From Echinometra lucunter (lineage: Eukaryota > Echinodermata > Echinoidea > Camarodonta > Echinometridae): a stretch of 64,000 nucleotides of DNA. Below the pieces are notes generated by a model that had not been told where the DNA came from, made no database searches, and worked only from the letters and a program-made list of their open reading frames with translations. Positions 44,005 to 56,100 of this stretch are shown here, one piece after another. The stretch covers positions 24,659-88,658 of the forward strand of contig JAPZVO010000112.1 in NCBI GenBank assembly GCA_029962745.1. Reading direction: 5' to 3'. Position 1 is the first letter of the stretch; every line of letters begins with the position of its first letter. Made by a program: the position numbers and the translations under genes.

Positions 44005-45686
44005 ACTCTTCCAGTCTGTTAATGAAATAAAGATAAGATTGACAGTTGACCTGCATTGTGACAAATACAAATACGAAGTATGAACAGTTGGAACACTAAA
44101 TTTTTAACTTTGTATACCAAGGTTTTCAAATCAGTTTAGTTTGTCTATTTCTCAGTTCTCAAAATACAATTGATATTCATACAATAGTAATACATAGTAC
44201 ACACATTGTAAAATTCATGTCTCAGCTTAAAATTTGATAATAAAAAAAAACTTGAGTATGAAATGAGAGGAAATCAGAAAACAAAACATAGCTTCTGCTT
44301 GTACAGCAAAACTGAACAAGTAAAACTTATCAAGTATTTCGCTTTTAATAATTAACATTCGCTTAAAATATTATTGCAAACAAAGAAATAAATTTCTTAA
44401 TGCAAGTGTATTTGTGTGAGTAAGAAATGTTGGCAAGATATTTTGATCCTAGAGCCTATGCCAATTCAAGGAAACTTGACTGATAACATTTTCAAAGGAA
44501 CAAAAAAAAAAAAAAAAGAAACCAGTTCCATGGGAGATGATTACCCACCCCCAAAACCTCATTTCCAAGTTGAGACAGTTATAAATAAAAATAAATGAAC
44601 TTAACATAGAATTCCAGAATGAGTGTATTTACAACCAAGGCCAATAGCCTTGTAAAAATGTTAAACCCTGGCTGAAATTTTACATGTTGATAGCCACCTG
44701 ACCAAATTTATGCAGAATATCCTTGCCTCCCATAACTGGAGTTGTAACTTGCATAAATTTTCTTCATGCTTAGTCAACAAGCAGTCATCACCTACATCTC
44801 CAAGACTATTGATGTGGATGCAGACATGAATGAAGCCTCAAGTTTCAACCTAGGTATCTGATGAACAAAGTCAAAACAAATGAATGAATGGGGTGCTCAG
44901 AGCTACCTCTCAACAAAGAAAATACTTTTTATTAGAGTCTCAGTCTGTATTTACAATCAGGGAGTAGAAGCATAATTAAATCATACCCCCTCTCATCATC
45001 CTTGCTTATCAGTCTCCGCGGAATCTGAGCTAAATTGTAAGTTATATACAGTCATAGACCCCCCCCCCCCCCTAAAAAAAATAATAATAAATAAAATAAA
45101 ATAGAATAAAAACCTTTACTTTCGAGCCAATGTCAGGCCCCGGCCAGAACCGAACGCGTTCGGGCTGCCGCAGGAAGCCCCAGCGCAGCCTGCCTTCCTT
45201 CTCACAGCTTCATCATGTAGGAATTCGTCAACACACTGCAGCAGGTGGGATATTAAACGTTCAACCTCACCATAAACTGATTTGCATTTCATTTACAATC
45301 ACCGGCAATCCGCCCGAAAGTCTGGGCAATATGTTGCGAGGTGAAAGGGTGCTTAGCACAATGCAGCGTAACAGAACTGCCGACGATGAAAGAAATTACA
45401 AAGTTCGGGAGTATTTTGCACATAATTTCATGACATAAAACTCAGGACAGTTCTCTGAAAATGTGAAGAAATTAACACAGATTAGCTACAATGGTAGAAC
45501 CTATTACGACTGAATTCCATTTTTTGACAAATTTTAGCGAAATTTAAACTGTACTCGCCTCTTAACTTTTCCTAAAAATCCCGATTCTGTGGGATAGACA
45601 GCTAAGTTTCATTCAAGCCGTTTTTGTTGTATTTATTTGTACGCAAATGGACGCGACCATTCGTATTTTTGTCATATTATTTTTAT
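44005..45686. other. Non-coding stretch
   Basis: A C-run lies at 45059-45072. A GC-richer patch at 45130-45200 (ggccccggccagaaccg, cgttcgggctgccgcagg) is related to 4555-4635. The 102-codon frame at 45130-45438 shows no recognised domain. Confidence 0.4.
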
Positions 45687-45828
45687 GAAGCATCGGGTAA
45701 ATTTCACTCTTTGAACCCAACTGTTCGTAGATTTAAAGCGTATATTTCTCAAATGGTAGACCCGACCTTTCGCAAATCAAGGGGGCTGTTTTCACGAAAT
45801 GTCGGGTTACGCGATTACCCGATGCTTC
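45687..45828 (-). mobile_element. 142-bp element with 14-bp TIRs (repeat G, copy 2)
   Basis: gaagcatcgggtaa (45687-45700) and ttacccgatgcttc (45815-45828) are perfect inverted ends. The interior (acccgacctttcgcaaatca, gggggctgtttt) matches 41062-41180 in reverse. No target duplication is evident. Confidence 0.7.
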
Positions 45829-46633
45829 GAAGTAAGCCGTACTCTAGGGAATTAAAAAGATTATGACCTATGCTACATCATACAATGCTTGATAAAATCA
45901 GGATTTTACTTTACTTTACACATTATCCACTATTCCAAACCTCCATTTGACGGATGGAACGATGATCATCCAATAATTCACAGTTGCAAAGAATGTTTTG
46001 CATATTGGGCATGAAAACATGAACAAAGATTATCTTAATTTTCTTTATATACACATAAGGCCTTTTTCATGCACCGAAATCAATAACCTCTTTACAAATT
46101 CATACCCTACAGGGGATTTGTTACAACTGAGCAAACTTACAGCCGTGTTGAAAAATAGAAACTCCTGTCAAAGCTCAAAAAACGGGGGGGGGGGGGGAGA
46201 ATAAAAACAACACAAAGTTTTGTGGAGATTCAAAAAGGATCAAAGACCTATCAGCTTGGCAGGCACTTCAGCGTTAACATTAGGGGCACTACAATGTCCC
46301 AATTCATCTTAGAGAGAAAATTCTATGCTCAATTAGGAACTAAAACGTATGATAGATCTGAGGGTACTGACTAGGGATGTGGCAGGCTAATGAAGGTAAA
46401 GAACTTTTGATACAGTCCCTCTTTTTGCTAAATGTACCTATTGCAATATTTTCGGGATATGTGCAGAGTTTGATCTTGTCCAGCTGCCATCAACAATGAA
46501 GATGAAGAGGTGTGACCTCGTGAATATCTGTTGTATGAAAAAATGAAAAAAGGACAACATTTAACAAATATGTAAGACATGTGAGATAAAATACAGATTC
46601 ATAAACATGTATTGATTATATCAAAATAAATCT
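45829..46633. other. Non-coding stretch
   Basis: A G14-type run lies near 46184-46197. No exon recognised. Confidence 0.4.
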
Positions 46634-46738
46634 ATGTACACGATTGGAATATATTTAATATATCTGTCCACAAACTTGTCTTCTGGAAGGGCCTTATCAA
46701 CTACAGTAGCTCCTCCACAGCATAATCTGTAAATGATG
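46634..46738 (-). CDS. Candidate terminal exon, unknown product
   Basis: On the - strand, an acceptor-like acatcatttacag at about 46726 leads into a frame reading LCCGGATVVDKALPEDKFVD and ending YIPIVYIDLF before a stop. The composition looks coding, but I recognise no family and found no partner exon with certainty. It may be a chance frame. Confidence 0.2.
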
Positions 46739-47082
46739 TTGAGAATTACATGCTTAAAAACTTTCAAATCCAAGTGAATTGTATCTGATACATATATTTA
46801 ACTTGACACAGGACATTCATGAGGATTGCCTTATCTCTACTACATTTGTGCCTGGGAAATAAAAAAAAAACAATTTTTTGTGTTTTTTTGTGTTGTTGTT
46901 GTTAGATTGCTTTATAGACTATCAATTATTTTTATCATCACCATTACTATTTTTATTTATACTTTTTATCATTATTATTCCGAAAAACAGGATCCAGTCC
47001 AAATACTTGAAAGACTTTGCTTTGACAAAAAGCACGAAGTTCAATCAAGAGCAATTATTATACTAATATTGGCCTATTATTA
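46739..47082. other. AT-rich non-coding stretch
   Basis: Nothing recognised. Confidence 0.4.
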
Positions 47083-47210
47083 GGTGGTCTGTCATTTATG
47101 ACAGATAGACTTTTAATTTTGTCAGAATTTTCTTTCTTTATTCTTATTAGGTGGTCTGTCATCTTTGACAGATCACCTTTTAGTTTCGTTAAAATTTTCT
47201 TTATTATTCT
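47083..47210 (-). repeat. Two palindromic TCTGTCAT units, inverted relative to the main array
   Basis: taggtggtctgtcat(tt)atgacaga at 47082 and gtggtctgtcat(ct)ttgacagatcac at 47152 are the same palindrome as in 50895-51460, here in the opposite orientation with the aaatt(t)tcgtcag spacer reversed. Confidence 0.85.
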
Positions 47211-48260
47211 TTTGATTCCCCCCCCCCCCCATTCTTTTGTGCAGTCAAAATCTCAGAACTGGCTCTGCCAATTTTCGTCGAATTTTCATCATTGCTCCGT
47301 CTTAATAAGATCTTGGTTTTCCAACCATTCTCAAGTTCCTCAGGTAATCGTGAAGTCACCTAGACGCCATTTTATAAATTCATCTCATGGTCATATTTTC
47401 ATAGCGGAAAGTCATTTCTGATTCATCTATTGAGACGTGCGCGTATGCGTACGTCCACGCGTCAGCGCACGCGCAAAAATCGAAAATGCTCAGAATCGAC
47501 TAATATTTATTTTGCACACGTTTCAGACCATTTTAAGATTTTCAAATACTTGCGCACGTCCGCACGCAGGTCCTAAGTAACGTCATAAAATCGTTTTTTT
47601 CACTTGATTTGCATTTCTAATACTTTCCTTTACAATTTTCATCATTTTAAAACCAATTTTAACTAACCATAAGGTCGCACGCGCGTGCCAAAGTTCAAAA
47701 TCCGTGCGCGCGTCTATGGGGCAAATAATGTAAAAACACGCAAAAACATGTCCCTTTAAAATGGAGACCCCCAAATTTCTTCCTTATTCTGAAAGCTAAT
47801 GAATTTTAGATGTGAATCCATGACAAAAATTTACCTTTTTGATGCTCTGACGTCATCCTATTCTTATGTGAACTCAAAATTTTGATTTTTAGTTTTTGAC
47901 GTAATTTTTTTTTTTGCCTTTAACCGAGACTATCTCGCTTATTATTTATCAATTTTCGCCGGAATTTCGATATGTTGTAGCTGAGACCATTCTAAAAAAT
48001 TCTTTACTCATTGTTTCTCATTTTGATGATGACATCACGGTCTAAATTCAAGATATATGGTACCATGTCAATTTTTCTCATTTTACGTTTATTCCTTATG
48101 GGACATGACCTTCAAGTAATTCTTGATTATACATTCTCGTCTTCTTTGATCAACAACTCCGTTATTTCGGCTTAATTTTCACTCAACCTCAATTATGTTG
48201 TAGCTGAGAAAAATTTTCTATATCATACGTCCATATGTTTTTTTTAGCAAGATGTCAGAA
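47211..48260 (-). repeat. Repeat family D, long copy, minus orientation
   Basis: In reverse complement this reads, in order: ctcagctacaacat (about 48195 and 47974), atgacgtcag near 47850, tttttgtcatggattcacat, agacgcgcgcacggattttg near 47715, aaatggcgtctaggtgac near 47370, and then the TCTGTCAT palindromes. The + orientation copies at 50.3-53.9 kb share this order. Confidence 0.8.
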
Positions 48261-48334
48261 ACAAGTCGAAATTTTAACTGGAAAATATGATTTTAGAATG
48301 TCGTTTTCCATCTACGTGTTATCTCAATGAGCTG

Positions 48335-48402
48335 TTTTCATGTATACCTTTAAAGCACTTGCCTCAAATGCTGAAGATCCCTGGTTCGAGTCCCGAAAAG
48401 GG
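48335..48402 (+). repeat. tRNA-like fragment
   Basis: tttaaagcacttgcctcaaa followed by ccctggttcgagtcccgaaa resembles the D-arm to T-arm part of a tRNA with an intact B box. The 5' acceptor strand is absent. Likely a SINE head remnant. Confidence 0.45.
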
Positions 48403-49814
48403 GGGGGGATTGTTGTTTCCTTTTGCTTTCTTTTCAGATTTTATATCACTATCCTCTTCAACTATGATTACATATGCAGTCACAGTCAGTGAAAAAAAAA
48501 ACTGCCTGATTTGAGCCTGATATGACTAGTCTACTGCAATGCAGTGCACAGTAGTTTATGTACAACGATACAGAAATCTGATTAGTTATGGTGAACTAAA
48601 GCTTTTGGTCATCTTTTCATTATGCTGCAATATCAAATCATCCACTTTCTGTGACGTTTGTCTGCTATCGAGACGTAAAAATTTTATCAATAGAATTTAC
48701 CAACGACTTCATCACTATCCATTTCGAAACCTAAAAGATGCCGACAGACCACCTAATTCGTCCTGTGACGAATTCAAATGTGTCGTTTTACTGTCCTATT
48801 ATTATTGTCATCATCATTGTTATTATTTATTGGCATAGGCCTTGATCTAGACCTGTAAACAGCAAATTTATTCGTACTGTCTACCTCTCCAAATTTCAGC
48901 AAGTTCTTCTTTCCTCTCTGGATTTGTACATGTCTCCACAGAATCTAAATTATTTTATTGGACAAGAAAAGCACCATCCTGAAAAGGAAGAAAAAAAAAA
49001 ACAACATTAGTTCAAGTTACATTTCTAGCTAGAATCTAGACGAGCTGTTGTCGCTCAATAGTACAATGCTGTATGCTATGTTCTCAACCCGTAGCCTTAC
49101 AAGGGGGAAAAATGGAAGAAAGAAGAAATCAAGCTAGTAATAATTTTTTAAAAAGGACACAATTTATGAGTCTAGCATGAAGAACACAAGGTAGCCTCTG
49201 TCACTGAACATCGAAGTCGTAATCGAGATTTTCTGTGTAACTTTAGTACTCACTAGCATGTTAGTAGGAAAGATAGCAACGATCTTCGTTAGGACCAACT
49301 AACGTTAAATTTAACATAACTGTTAGGTCTGGACTAGACCTAGACCCTATGTCAACATCTGAATTAGATATTGGATCCGATCTAACAACAGTAACAATAA
49401 CAGATTTGTCAACATAAAAGGGGGATCAGATTTAACTACTTGTCTTCCGATGTCAGCTAATGTTAAACTTGAATTTGAAATGTAACGATTCAGTTAACTC
49501 CCAGTATCAGTACAGTAACAGTTAGCCAGGTCAACTAACAAGAAACAATGGACAATTTCCTCACTTCATTTGACTTGGATTTGATTGCCAATATCTTCTA
49601 ACGGTCGTTAGTCTAACGTTAGGCATAACTCACTGTTTTTTTTTTTTTCAACCAGGTCCAAATATTTTTGTTTTCAAACCAATAGCCAAATTTCTTCATC
49701 TAATAGCAGTGAATATGAAATATTGTTATTGGTCATGTTGATTGATGGGGGGGGGGGGGGGGGGGGGGAGGGGGTTAATTCAACCAAAGAACTCGGAAGA
49801 TCCATGAGTACTGC
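48403..49814. other. Non-coding stretch, one splice-like island
   Basis: On the - strand 48892-48951, ataatttag precedes a frame reading DSVETCTNPERKEELAEIW and then gag|gtagac, an exon-like pattern of 60 bp. Just upstream on that strand, cttccttttcag has a strong polypyrimidine tract, but every frame stops within 12 codons. No family recognised. A G22 run lies at 49747-49768. Confidence 0.3.
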
Positions 49815-49997
49815 ATGAATTATCTGATGACGTCCCGCCCGACACTCCGGGCAAGTTGTCAAGACCAAGAGGGTTCTAGTGGCAATCAAGCCGAAAATAA
49901 AGCTCACGACGATGAAAAGTGTATTGAAAGTTTGAGAGTAGATTGCCCCAAAATCTATTCATCAAAACACCTTCGCAACTTCACAAAATGTAAATAA
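49815..49997 (+). CDS. Candidate exon, unknown product
   Basis: A + strand frame of 60 codons in a GC-richer, CpG-containing patch reads GSSGNQAENKAHDDEKCIES and later VDCPKIYSSKHLRNFTKCK before TAA. Hydrophilic, coding-like composition in AT-rich surroundings, but no domain recognised and no splice partner found. Confidence 0.25.
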   Translation: MNYLMTSRPTLRASCQDQEGSSGNQAENKAHDDEKCIESLRVDCPKIYSSKHLRNFTKCK

Positions 49998-50079
49998 ATA
50001 CCAATTGATCACTCTCAATGTTCGGATTTCTTTCAATAGTGAATTTAAGAAATTCAAGCATAATTACAGTTGCACTCAC

Positions 50080-50160
50080 CGACAAACTTCTCCCCCTAAA
50101 ATGATCATTCCGTGCGGGTGACGTCATCACAGCCAACTAAGTAGCGGAAGTGACGAAAAA
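50080..50160 (-). promoter_or_regulatory. Candidate CRE/ETS promoter and short first exon
   Basis: On the - strand, cacttccgc (ETS-type, 50144-50152) and the palindromic CRE TGACGTCA (50119-50126) precede an ATG at 50108-50106. It reads MIILGGEVC and then cg|gtgagtg, a near-consensus splice donor (cut at 50080/50079). The combination fits a housekeeping promoter with a short coding first exon. No second exon was assigned, and repeat family D nearby also contains tgacgtca, so chance or repeat origin is possible. Confidence 0.3.
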
Positions 50161-50259
50161 AGGTCGTATTTCGTCTCGATCCATTTATTTGAATATTTAC
50201 CATATTCATAAGGCAGGGTTCAATCAAAAATTGAGAATATCGCAGTGCGCAAAAACAGA

Positions 50260-50894
50260 AATTAATAATGCATGAGGAAGAATCGATATTTTCTGTTTCT
50301 ATGGCTATCGGAATGGGCTTCGGGAACGTTCAAATGTCCCCCCGGAAGTCAGATTGACATACGCTTGAATACGCTTAGCCTGAAAGGTGACGCAGTGTAT
50401 GCAAATGTATATGCAAATGAGGAAAATCCGCGAGTGCTTCATTTCTGTCTATACGGTGTTATATGTCTGTGGTTATTGATAACTTGCGCACGCGCAATAC
50501 GAGCGCGCCGGCACTTACGCACGGAAATTTTTGAAATGCTACAAATGGCCTGAAATGGATTTTGGTTTTATCCATGAGTGATTTTTTTTTTTTTCGCTTG
50601 CACTGACGCGCAGACGTACGCGTACGCGCGCATTAAAAAGATGGAATTGTTCAGATTGATATGAATATTCATCACGCCAAATATGAATAAGAAATGACAT
50701 TCCGTTATGAAGATATGATCAAGACATGATATTTACAAAATGGCGCCTAAATGGCGGCACGGTGACCCGATGAACTTGAAAATGAGTGGAAAACCGAGAT
50801 CTCGTTACAACTGATGATTGATGAAAATTTGACAAAAAATGACTCAGCAAGTTCTGAGATTTCGACTGCACAAAAAGTGGACACAAATAAAGAG
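50260..50894 (+). repeat. Repeat family D, + orientation copy preceding the palindrome array
   Basis: Shares gaaatttttgaaatgct, ggcctgaaatggattttggt, acgtacgcgtacgcgcg, aaatggcgcctaaatggc and ctgagatttcgactgcacaa with the other copies, in the same order, and runs straight into the palindromic units. Confidence 0.8.
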
Positions 50895-51460
50895 AATAAG
50901 AAAGAAAATTCTGACGAAATCAAGAGGTGATCTGTCATAAATGACAGACCACGTAATAATAATGAAGAATAAAGAAAGTTCTGACGAAATTAAAGGGTTA
51001 TCGGTCATAGATGACAGACCGCCTAATGAATAATCAAGAAAGAAAAATCTGACGAAATTAAAAGTTGATCTGTCAAAGATGACAGACCATCTAATAAAGA
51101 AAATTTTGACGAAATTAAGACGTGATCTGTCAAAGATGACAGACCACGTAGTAATACAGAAAGAAAATATTGACAAAATTAAGAGGTGATCTGTCAAAGA
51201 TGAGAGACCACCTAACAATAATAAAGAAAATCTGACGAAATCAAAAGTTGAACTGTCATAGATAACAGACCATCTTATAATAAAGAAATTTCTGATGAAA
51301 TTAAGAGGTGATCTGTCATAGATGACAGACCATCTAACAAAGAAACAAAATTCTGACGAAATTAAACGGCGATTAAAAGGTGATCTGTCATGAATGACAG
51401 ACCACCTAATAAAGAAAAAAAAATCCAGCCAAATTGAAAGGTGATCCGTCCCCGAAAGGC
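50895..51460 (+). repeat. Tandem array of about nine 63-bp units with a TCTGTCAT palindrome
   Basis: Each unit is a spacer (ctgacgaaattaagag-type) plus a palindrome gatctgtcat(ag)atgacagacc, then cacctaataataaag. Anchor gacgaaat occurs near 50913, 50983, 51051, 51109, 51172, 51233, 51294 and 51356, giving spacings of 58-70 bp. Both palindrome and spacer repeat, unlike a CRISPR array. The last unit is degraded. Confidence 0.9.
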
Positions 51461-52560
51461 TGTCGTCATGTTTATACGTTGCTGGCGGAACGGTGACTTT
51501 AGTTAATCCTAAAAAAAATCCCTATTATTTTGACAAAATGGCGCCTTGATGACGTCACGATGACCTGATGGAAATTAAAGGAACTGATTTTGAGTTATCA
51601 TTGCCACAACTTTTTTTTTTCACAGTTATGACTTTATTATACTGTCTTTACTTAAACTTTTTATTTAAAAATAATCAATATTTCTTGTAGGAAATTTTCT
51701 CAGCTACAACATATTTGAAGCTCGGTTAAAATTAGGCAAAAATAAGGAAAATGCTAGAAGAATACGGGAATGTAGAATCAAGATTTGAGAAAAGTCATGT
51801 CCCATAGAGAATACACGTAAAATGTGAAAAATTGGCATGCTTCAATTTATGGAAAAAACAAAACAAAACAAAACATAATGCCGTTATCAAAACGAAAAAG
51901 GAACCCATATATTTTGTGGAGAATTGTCTCGGCTACAACATATCAACAACCTGGCGAAAATCAACAATTAATAAGCGAGTCCTTTTAAAGGCAGATAATT
52001 TATACTAATAAATTAAAAATCAAGATTTTGAGTTTAGGTGCCGATATGAGAACGTCATGGCTTCGACAAAGTAAGTTTTTGTCATGGATTCATATCTACA
52101 ACTCATATCCTTTGAGAATATATTATAAGACTTTAGGGTCCCCATCCATTCTGAGGAGCTATGGCGTATCCAAAGGGCTTGATTTTGCAAATGTTCATGT
52201 TAATTGGCTCATAGACGCGCCACGGATTTTGAATTTTGGAGCGCTCGTACGACCTCATGTGAAAAAATGGCTTTTTAACGTGATTTACAACCTTCGTGTA
52301 CGCAAACGTGTGAAAATTTTTGAAATGCTTAATATGGCCTGAATTGGATTTTGGTTTGATTGGTAGGTGGCACGCGAAAATTTTACGCGTACCCGCGCGT
52401 CTAAATAAATGGAATTGTTAAGTCTAATGTGGACATTCATTATGACAAATACGAATGAGGAATGATCTTCCTTGATGAAGATATGATCTTAAGATGATTT
52501 TGACAAAATGGTGCCTGGATGACGTCATAATGACTTAATGACTTTAAGAGTGTTAGTGAC
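51461..52560 (+). repeat. Repeat family D, + orientation copy
   Basis: Contains aaatggcgccttgatgacgt, ctcagctacaacatatt, tcatgtcccata, ctcggctacaacatatc, tttttgtcatggattcatat, tagacgcgccacggattttg and aatggtgcctggatgacgtc in the family order. Confidence 0.8.
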
Positions 52561-53004
52561 AAATTGTCTTATTAAGCTCTATGCCCGCGCTAAATATCAG
52601 TAGGATTAAACTTTCATTCTTAAAGTAATCACGACCGTAAAACACGAAGAAGATTGTTCCTTAGAAGAAATAACTATTGATTCATTGTATTTTTCATTTG
52701 CTAAATCAGCGAAAAGATGCAAAAATTACACAAAAAACAACGAATAAAAATAACTTCTAGATAAAGTGGACATGCGTTTGTTTCAAGTAAGATAGTTGCC
52801 GTCGTTGGGGAAGGCATCATGAAAGAGATATAAAGTCAAAGATGGACAAGAAAATGACGTCGACACTTAAGAAAAAAAAAATGCTCTGTCATATGAACCG
52901 ATTTCCAATCCTCTAGCCCTTCGCAAAAATGAAGCTAGGGCCCCTATTGGCAGTGATGCAGCATCGAAATTTCGAGGGGGGAAAACAGCAAACCCCCCCC
53001 CCCC

Positions 53005-53040
<36 letters not shown>

Positions 53041-53150
53041 AATATGCCAGGGTTCTGAAATTTTGTGTGAATGATGGTTAGCCAAGATGTGATGTCTGTG
53101 TTGATTCTCAAGGGGATTTATCATCCAGTTGGGGAGATATGACTATGTGC
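52561..53150. other. Non-coding stretch with C13/A32 homopolymers
   Basis: C13 at 52993-53005 runs directly into A32 at 53006-53037. Otherwise nothing recognised. Confidence 0.5.
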
Positions 53151-53965
53151 TGATTTTGACAAAATGGAGCGAGGATGACTTCATGATGACTTTTTGACCT
53201 TGAAAAAATTTGTGTAACTTGTTGTGTAACTCGCAGTTGCGATGACTGATGACTGACCAAAGTTTGAATGAAACTGACAATGTCGACTTTGGATTATTGA
53301 ATGTGCTGTACTGAACACTATATCTTTAAAGCATATACGCAATTATTTTAAGCACATATGGGAAAATCTGACATGACGCTGTTAATCCGCTATTATAATT
53401 AGGTCATTAGAACGGAAAATGAAAAAATTAAAATAAAACAGGCAGGTGGAGATTAACTCAGCTACAACACAGTTGGAGCTGGAGGGAAACAGAGGAAAAA
53501 TAATGGAGTTAATGCTCAAAGAAGACTGGAATTTAGAATGAAGATTTGAGGAAAAGTCACTTTCTAAAGACGATACACGTAAAATGCGGAATATTAAGCA
53601 TGCTTCATCAATGGCAAAATAAATCCATAATGCATTTGTCCTTTGACGTCATAAATTGAAAATAAAAATTTTGAGTTGAGATGCTGATATGATGACGTCA
53701 TAGCGTCGACAAAGTAAATTTCTGTCATGGGTTCATATCTACGGCTCATAAGCTTTTAGAATATGTTATAAAAATTGAGAATCCCATTCTGAAGAGCTAT
53801 GGATGATTTGCCCAATAGACGCGCCCACGGATTTTGAACTTGTGCGCGCTCGTGTGACGTTATGGTCAGTTGAAATCGATTTTAAATTAATGGAAATTGT
53901 TAAGAAACGTGTGGAGTGCAAATCAAGTGAGAAAACGGCGTTTTACGTTATTTGTGACCAGGCAC
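53151..53965 (+). repeat. Repeat family D, + orientation copy
   Basis: Contains ttgacaaaatggagcgagga, actcagctacaacacagtt, tttctgtcatgggttcatat, atagacgcgcccacggattt and aatcaagtgagaaaacggcg followed by ttttacgttattt, the last shared with 28130-28165. Confidence 0.8.
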
Positions 53966-54074
53966 CACAAAACCACCAAAGAGTCTCCAGAAATGAATTT
54001 GTAGTTAAAGATCAATTCTGAAAGAAGAGATTTTCAGCTTTAATGGATGTATAACTCATTACCATTGGATGATC

Positions 54075-55440
54075 CTAAACCACTTTACAAAGAGCAGAAT
54101 GTTACTTTTGAGACCTATTTCTTTACTGTCAGTATTTTCTAAATTATTGGAAAGATGTATGTACAATAGAGTTATTGCTTTTTTTTTTTTGGGATAAGCT
54201 TCAAGTTCTTTTTAATACACAGTTTGGGTTTAGACGAGGGCACTCCACAACTTCTGCAATACTGGAATTAATCCACAAAATCACTCAAGCAATAGAGAGA
54301 AAAGAATACACATTAACAGTTTTTATTGATTTGATAAAAGCTTTCGACATTATAGATCACTCGATTTTATTTCACAAATTACATCAGTATGGCATTAGGG
54401 GTGTTGCGCTAAACTGGTTTAAAAGTTAGTTGAATAAACGATTACAGTATACAGTTGTAAATGGTGTGAAATCCCAATATAATTCAGTAAGATGTGGAGT
54501 GCCCCATGGGTCCATACTTGGCCCCCTTCTCTTTTTAATTTATTTTAACGACTTGCCGAATTGTTCTATGTTACTATAAATTATATTTTATTTGCAGATG
54601 ATACTAGCATTTATCTATCAAGTTCTGACCCAATTCAACTTATAAACAATATGAATTCTCAGTTGACAAAACTGCATCACTGGATGTGTGCTAACAGACT
54701 GATTTCAAATGTTGACAAAACAAACTATATGTTTTTGGTACCCATCGAAATCATGAGGATATTTTACATTGATATTGTAATGGCCAAGTTATTAATCAAG
54801 TGTCAAGCACTAAGTTTTTAGGTATAATAGTCGATGACAAGTTATCTTGGAATTTTCACATAAGTCATTTGAGCAGTATCATGTCAAGAAATATTGGAAT
54901 TCTTAGAAACTTACATTTTTTTGCTTAGAAATGTATTAAAATTATTGTATCAATGTTTAATATCCTGTTATCTAAGTTATTGTTCCACAGTATGGGGCTA
55001 TTCCTCTAAACATAATGTGAATCGTATTTTCCGGTTACAAAAAAAGCATTACGTGTAATAACTAACTCACATTATTTGCATCCTTCTGCTCCGCTCTTTT
55101 CAAGAATGAAAATATTATCTATTCATAACATTATTTCTTTAAATACAAATATTTTCTTGCATAATTGTTATATGGACAAATTGCCATGTTCTCTCCAAAA
55201 TCATTTCAATTTAAATCTTCGGTTCATGCATACAATACACGAACAGAAGTAATTTTCATCCCCCCTTATTCCGCACTGAACTGGCTAAATCCACCATTTT
55301 TTATCAAGGCCGTGTACTGTGGAACAATCTCTCTGTATGCCTTCAGAAAGTGAAGTCATCCAAACAGTTTAATTTGAATTACACCATCTACTGCAAGTGC
55401 AATACTCTCTTTTTTCATAATATGTAAACTAAGCCACTTT
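54075..55440 (+). pseudogene. Non-LTR retrotransposon reverse transcriptase, decayed
   Basis: The RT domain can be followed in order on the + strand. LRPISLLSVFSKLLERCMYN lies at about 54108, GFRRGHSTTSAILELIHKI from about 54229, FIDLIKAFDIIDHSILFHKL near 54324, [20 protein letters not shown] near 54498, FADDTSIYL near 54594 (the catalytic FADD box), then LGIIVDDKLSWNFH, RLQKKALRVIT and further C-terminal pieces. Stops (such as TAG at 54427) and frameshifts interrupt it repeatedly. A T13 run splits the start. It is a CR1/Jockey-type LINE fragment lacking ORF1 and endonuclease, and inactive. Confidence 0.88.
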
Positions 55441-55444
55441 TCTT

Positions 55445-56095
55445 ATGTTTCTTATATTTCTTCTTCTACTTCTTTGTATTCAGTTTAATAATGTAATATA
55501 TTTCATTGTTATGTGTATTTTCTTGATAATTATGTTCAACTGGAGCCTTTCTATTGAAGCACTCTGACTCTCCAACTATTGTGCGAAATTGACAAAAGGA
55601 ATATTAGAACTCAATGGAAATTTATTTGAAGGAGTCATCAAATTACCCCCAAAGCTGGCATACTAATTAAGCATATCCTGTTAATTGTCATGGACATTTA
55701 TTAATGCAAGGGCTTACCCCGTTTTAAATTTATGAGAGATCAAATTGAGAGAACTATTTTAGGTCTTCAGAGACAAAAACTATTTACAACATAATCCCCC
55801 CCCCAAAAAAAAAAGAGAAAAATAATAGGTCTTATAAAAACTGTCAAAAATAGCACTTTACGATTGATTGGTGCATCCAAATTTGTACAGTACATAGAAA
55901 AAAGTATACTCTTATCAGAAAATACCTAAAGCTGAAATTTGACCATTCTGACCGAAAACACTGTTGATGAGCTCCAACTGATTGGCTGAATAAGGCCAGA
56001 AGCATGCCAGCGCGGTTTCTTTCTTTTTTTTTTTTCTAACAGATTACCACATGTGGAGTGTGACCTTCAGTGAGTCAGTAAGTGGCCGTTAGGAC
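55445..56095. other. AT-rich non-coding stretch
   Basis: May include the 3' UTR of the preceding LINE. Nothing else recognised. Confidence 0.4.
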
Positions 56096-56100
56096 TCCAG

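Noticed and set aside
50895..51460. CRISPR array
   Set aside because: Both the palindromes and the intervening spacers are repeated, the units are degenerate, and the surrounding DNA is eukaryotic.
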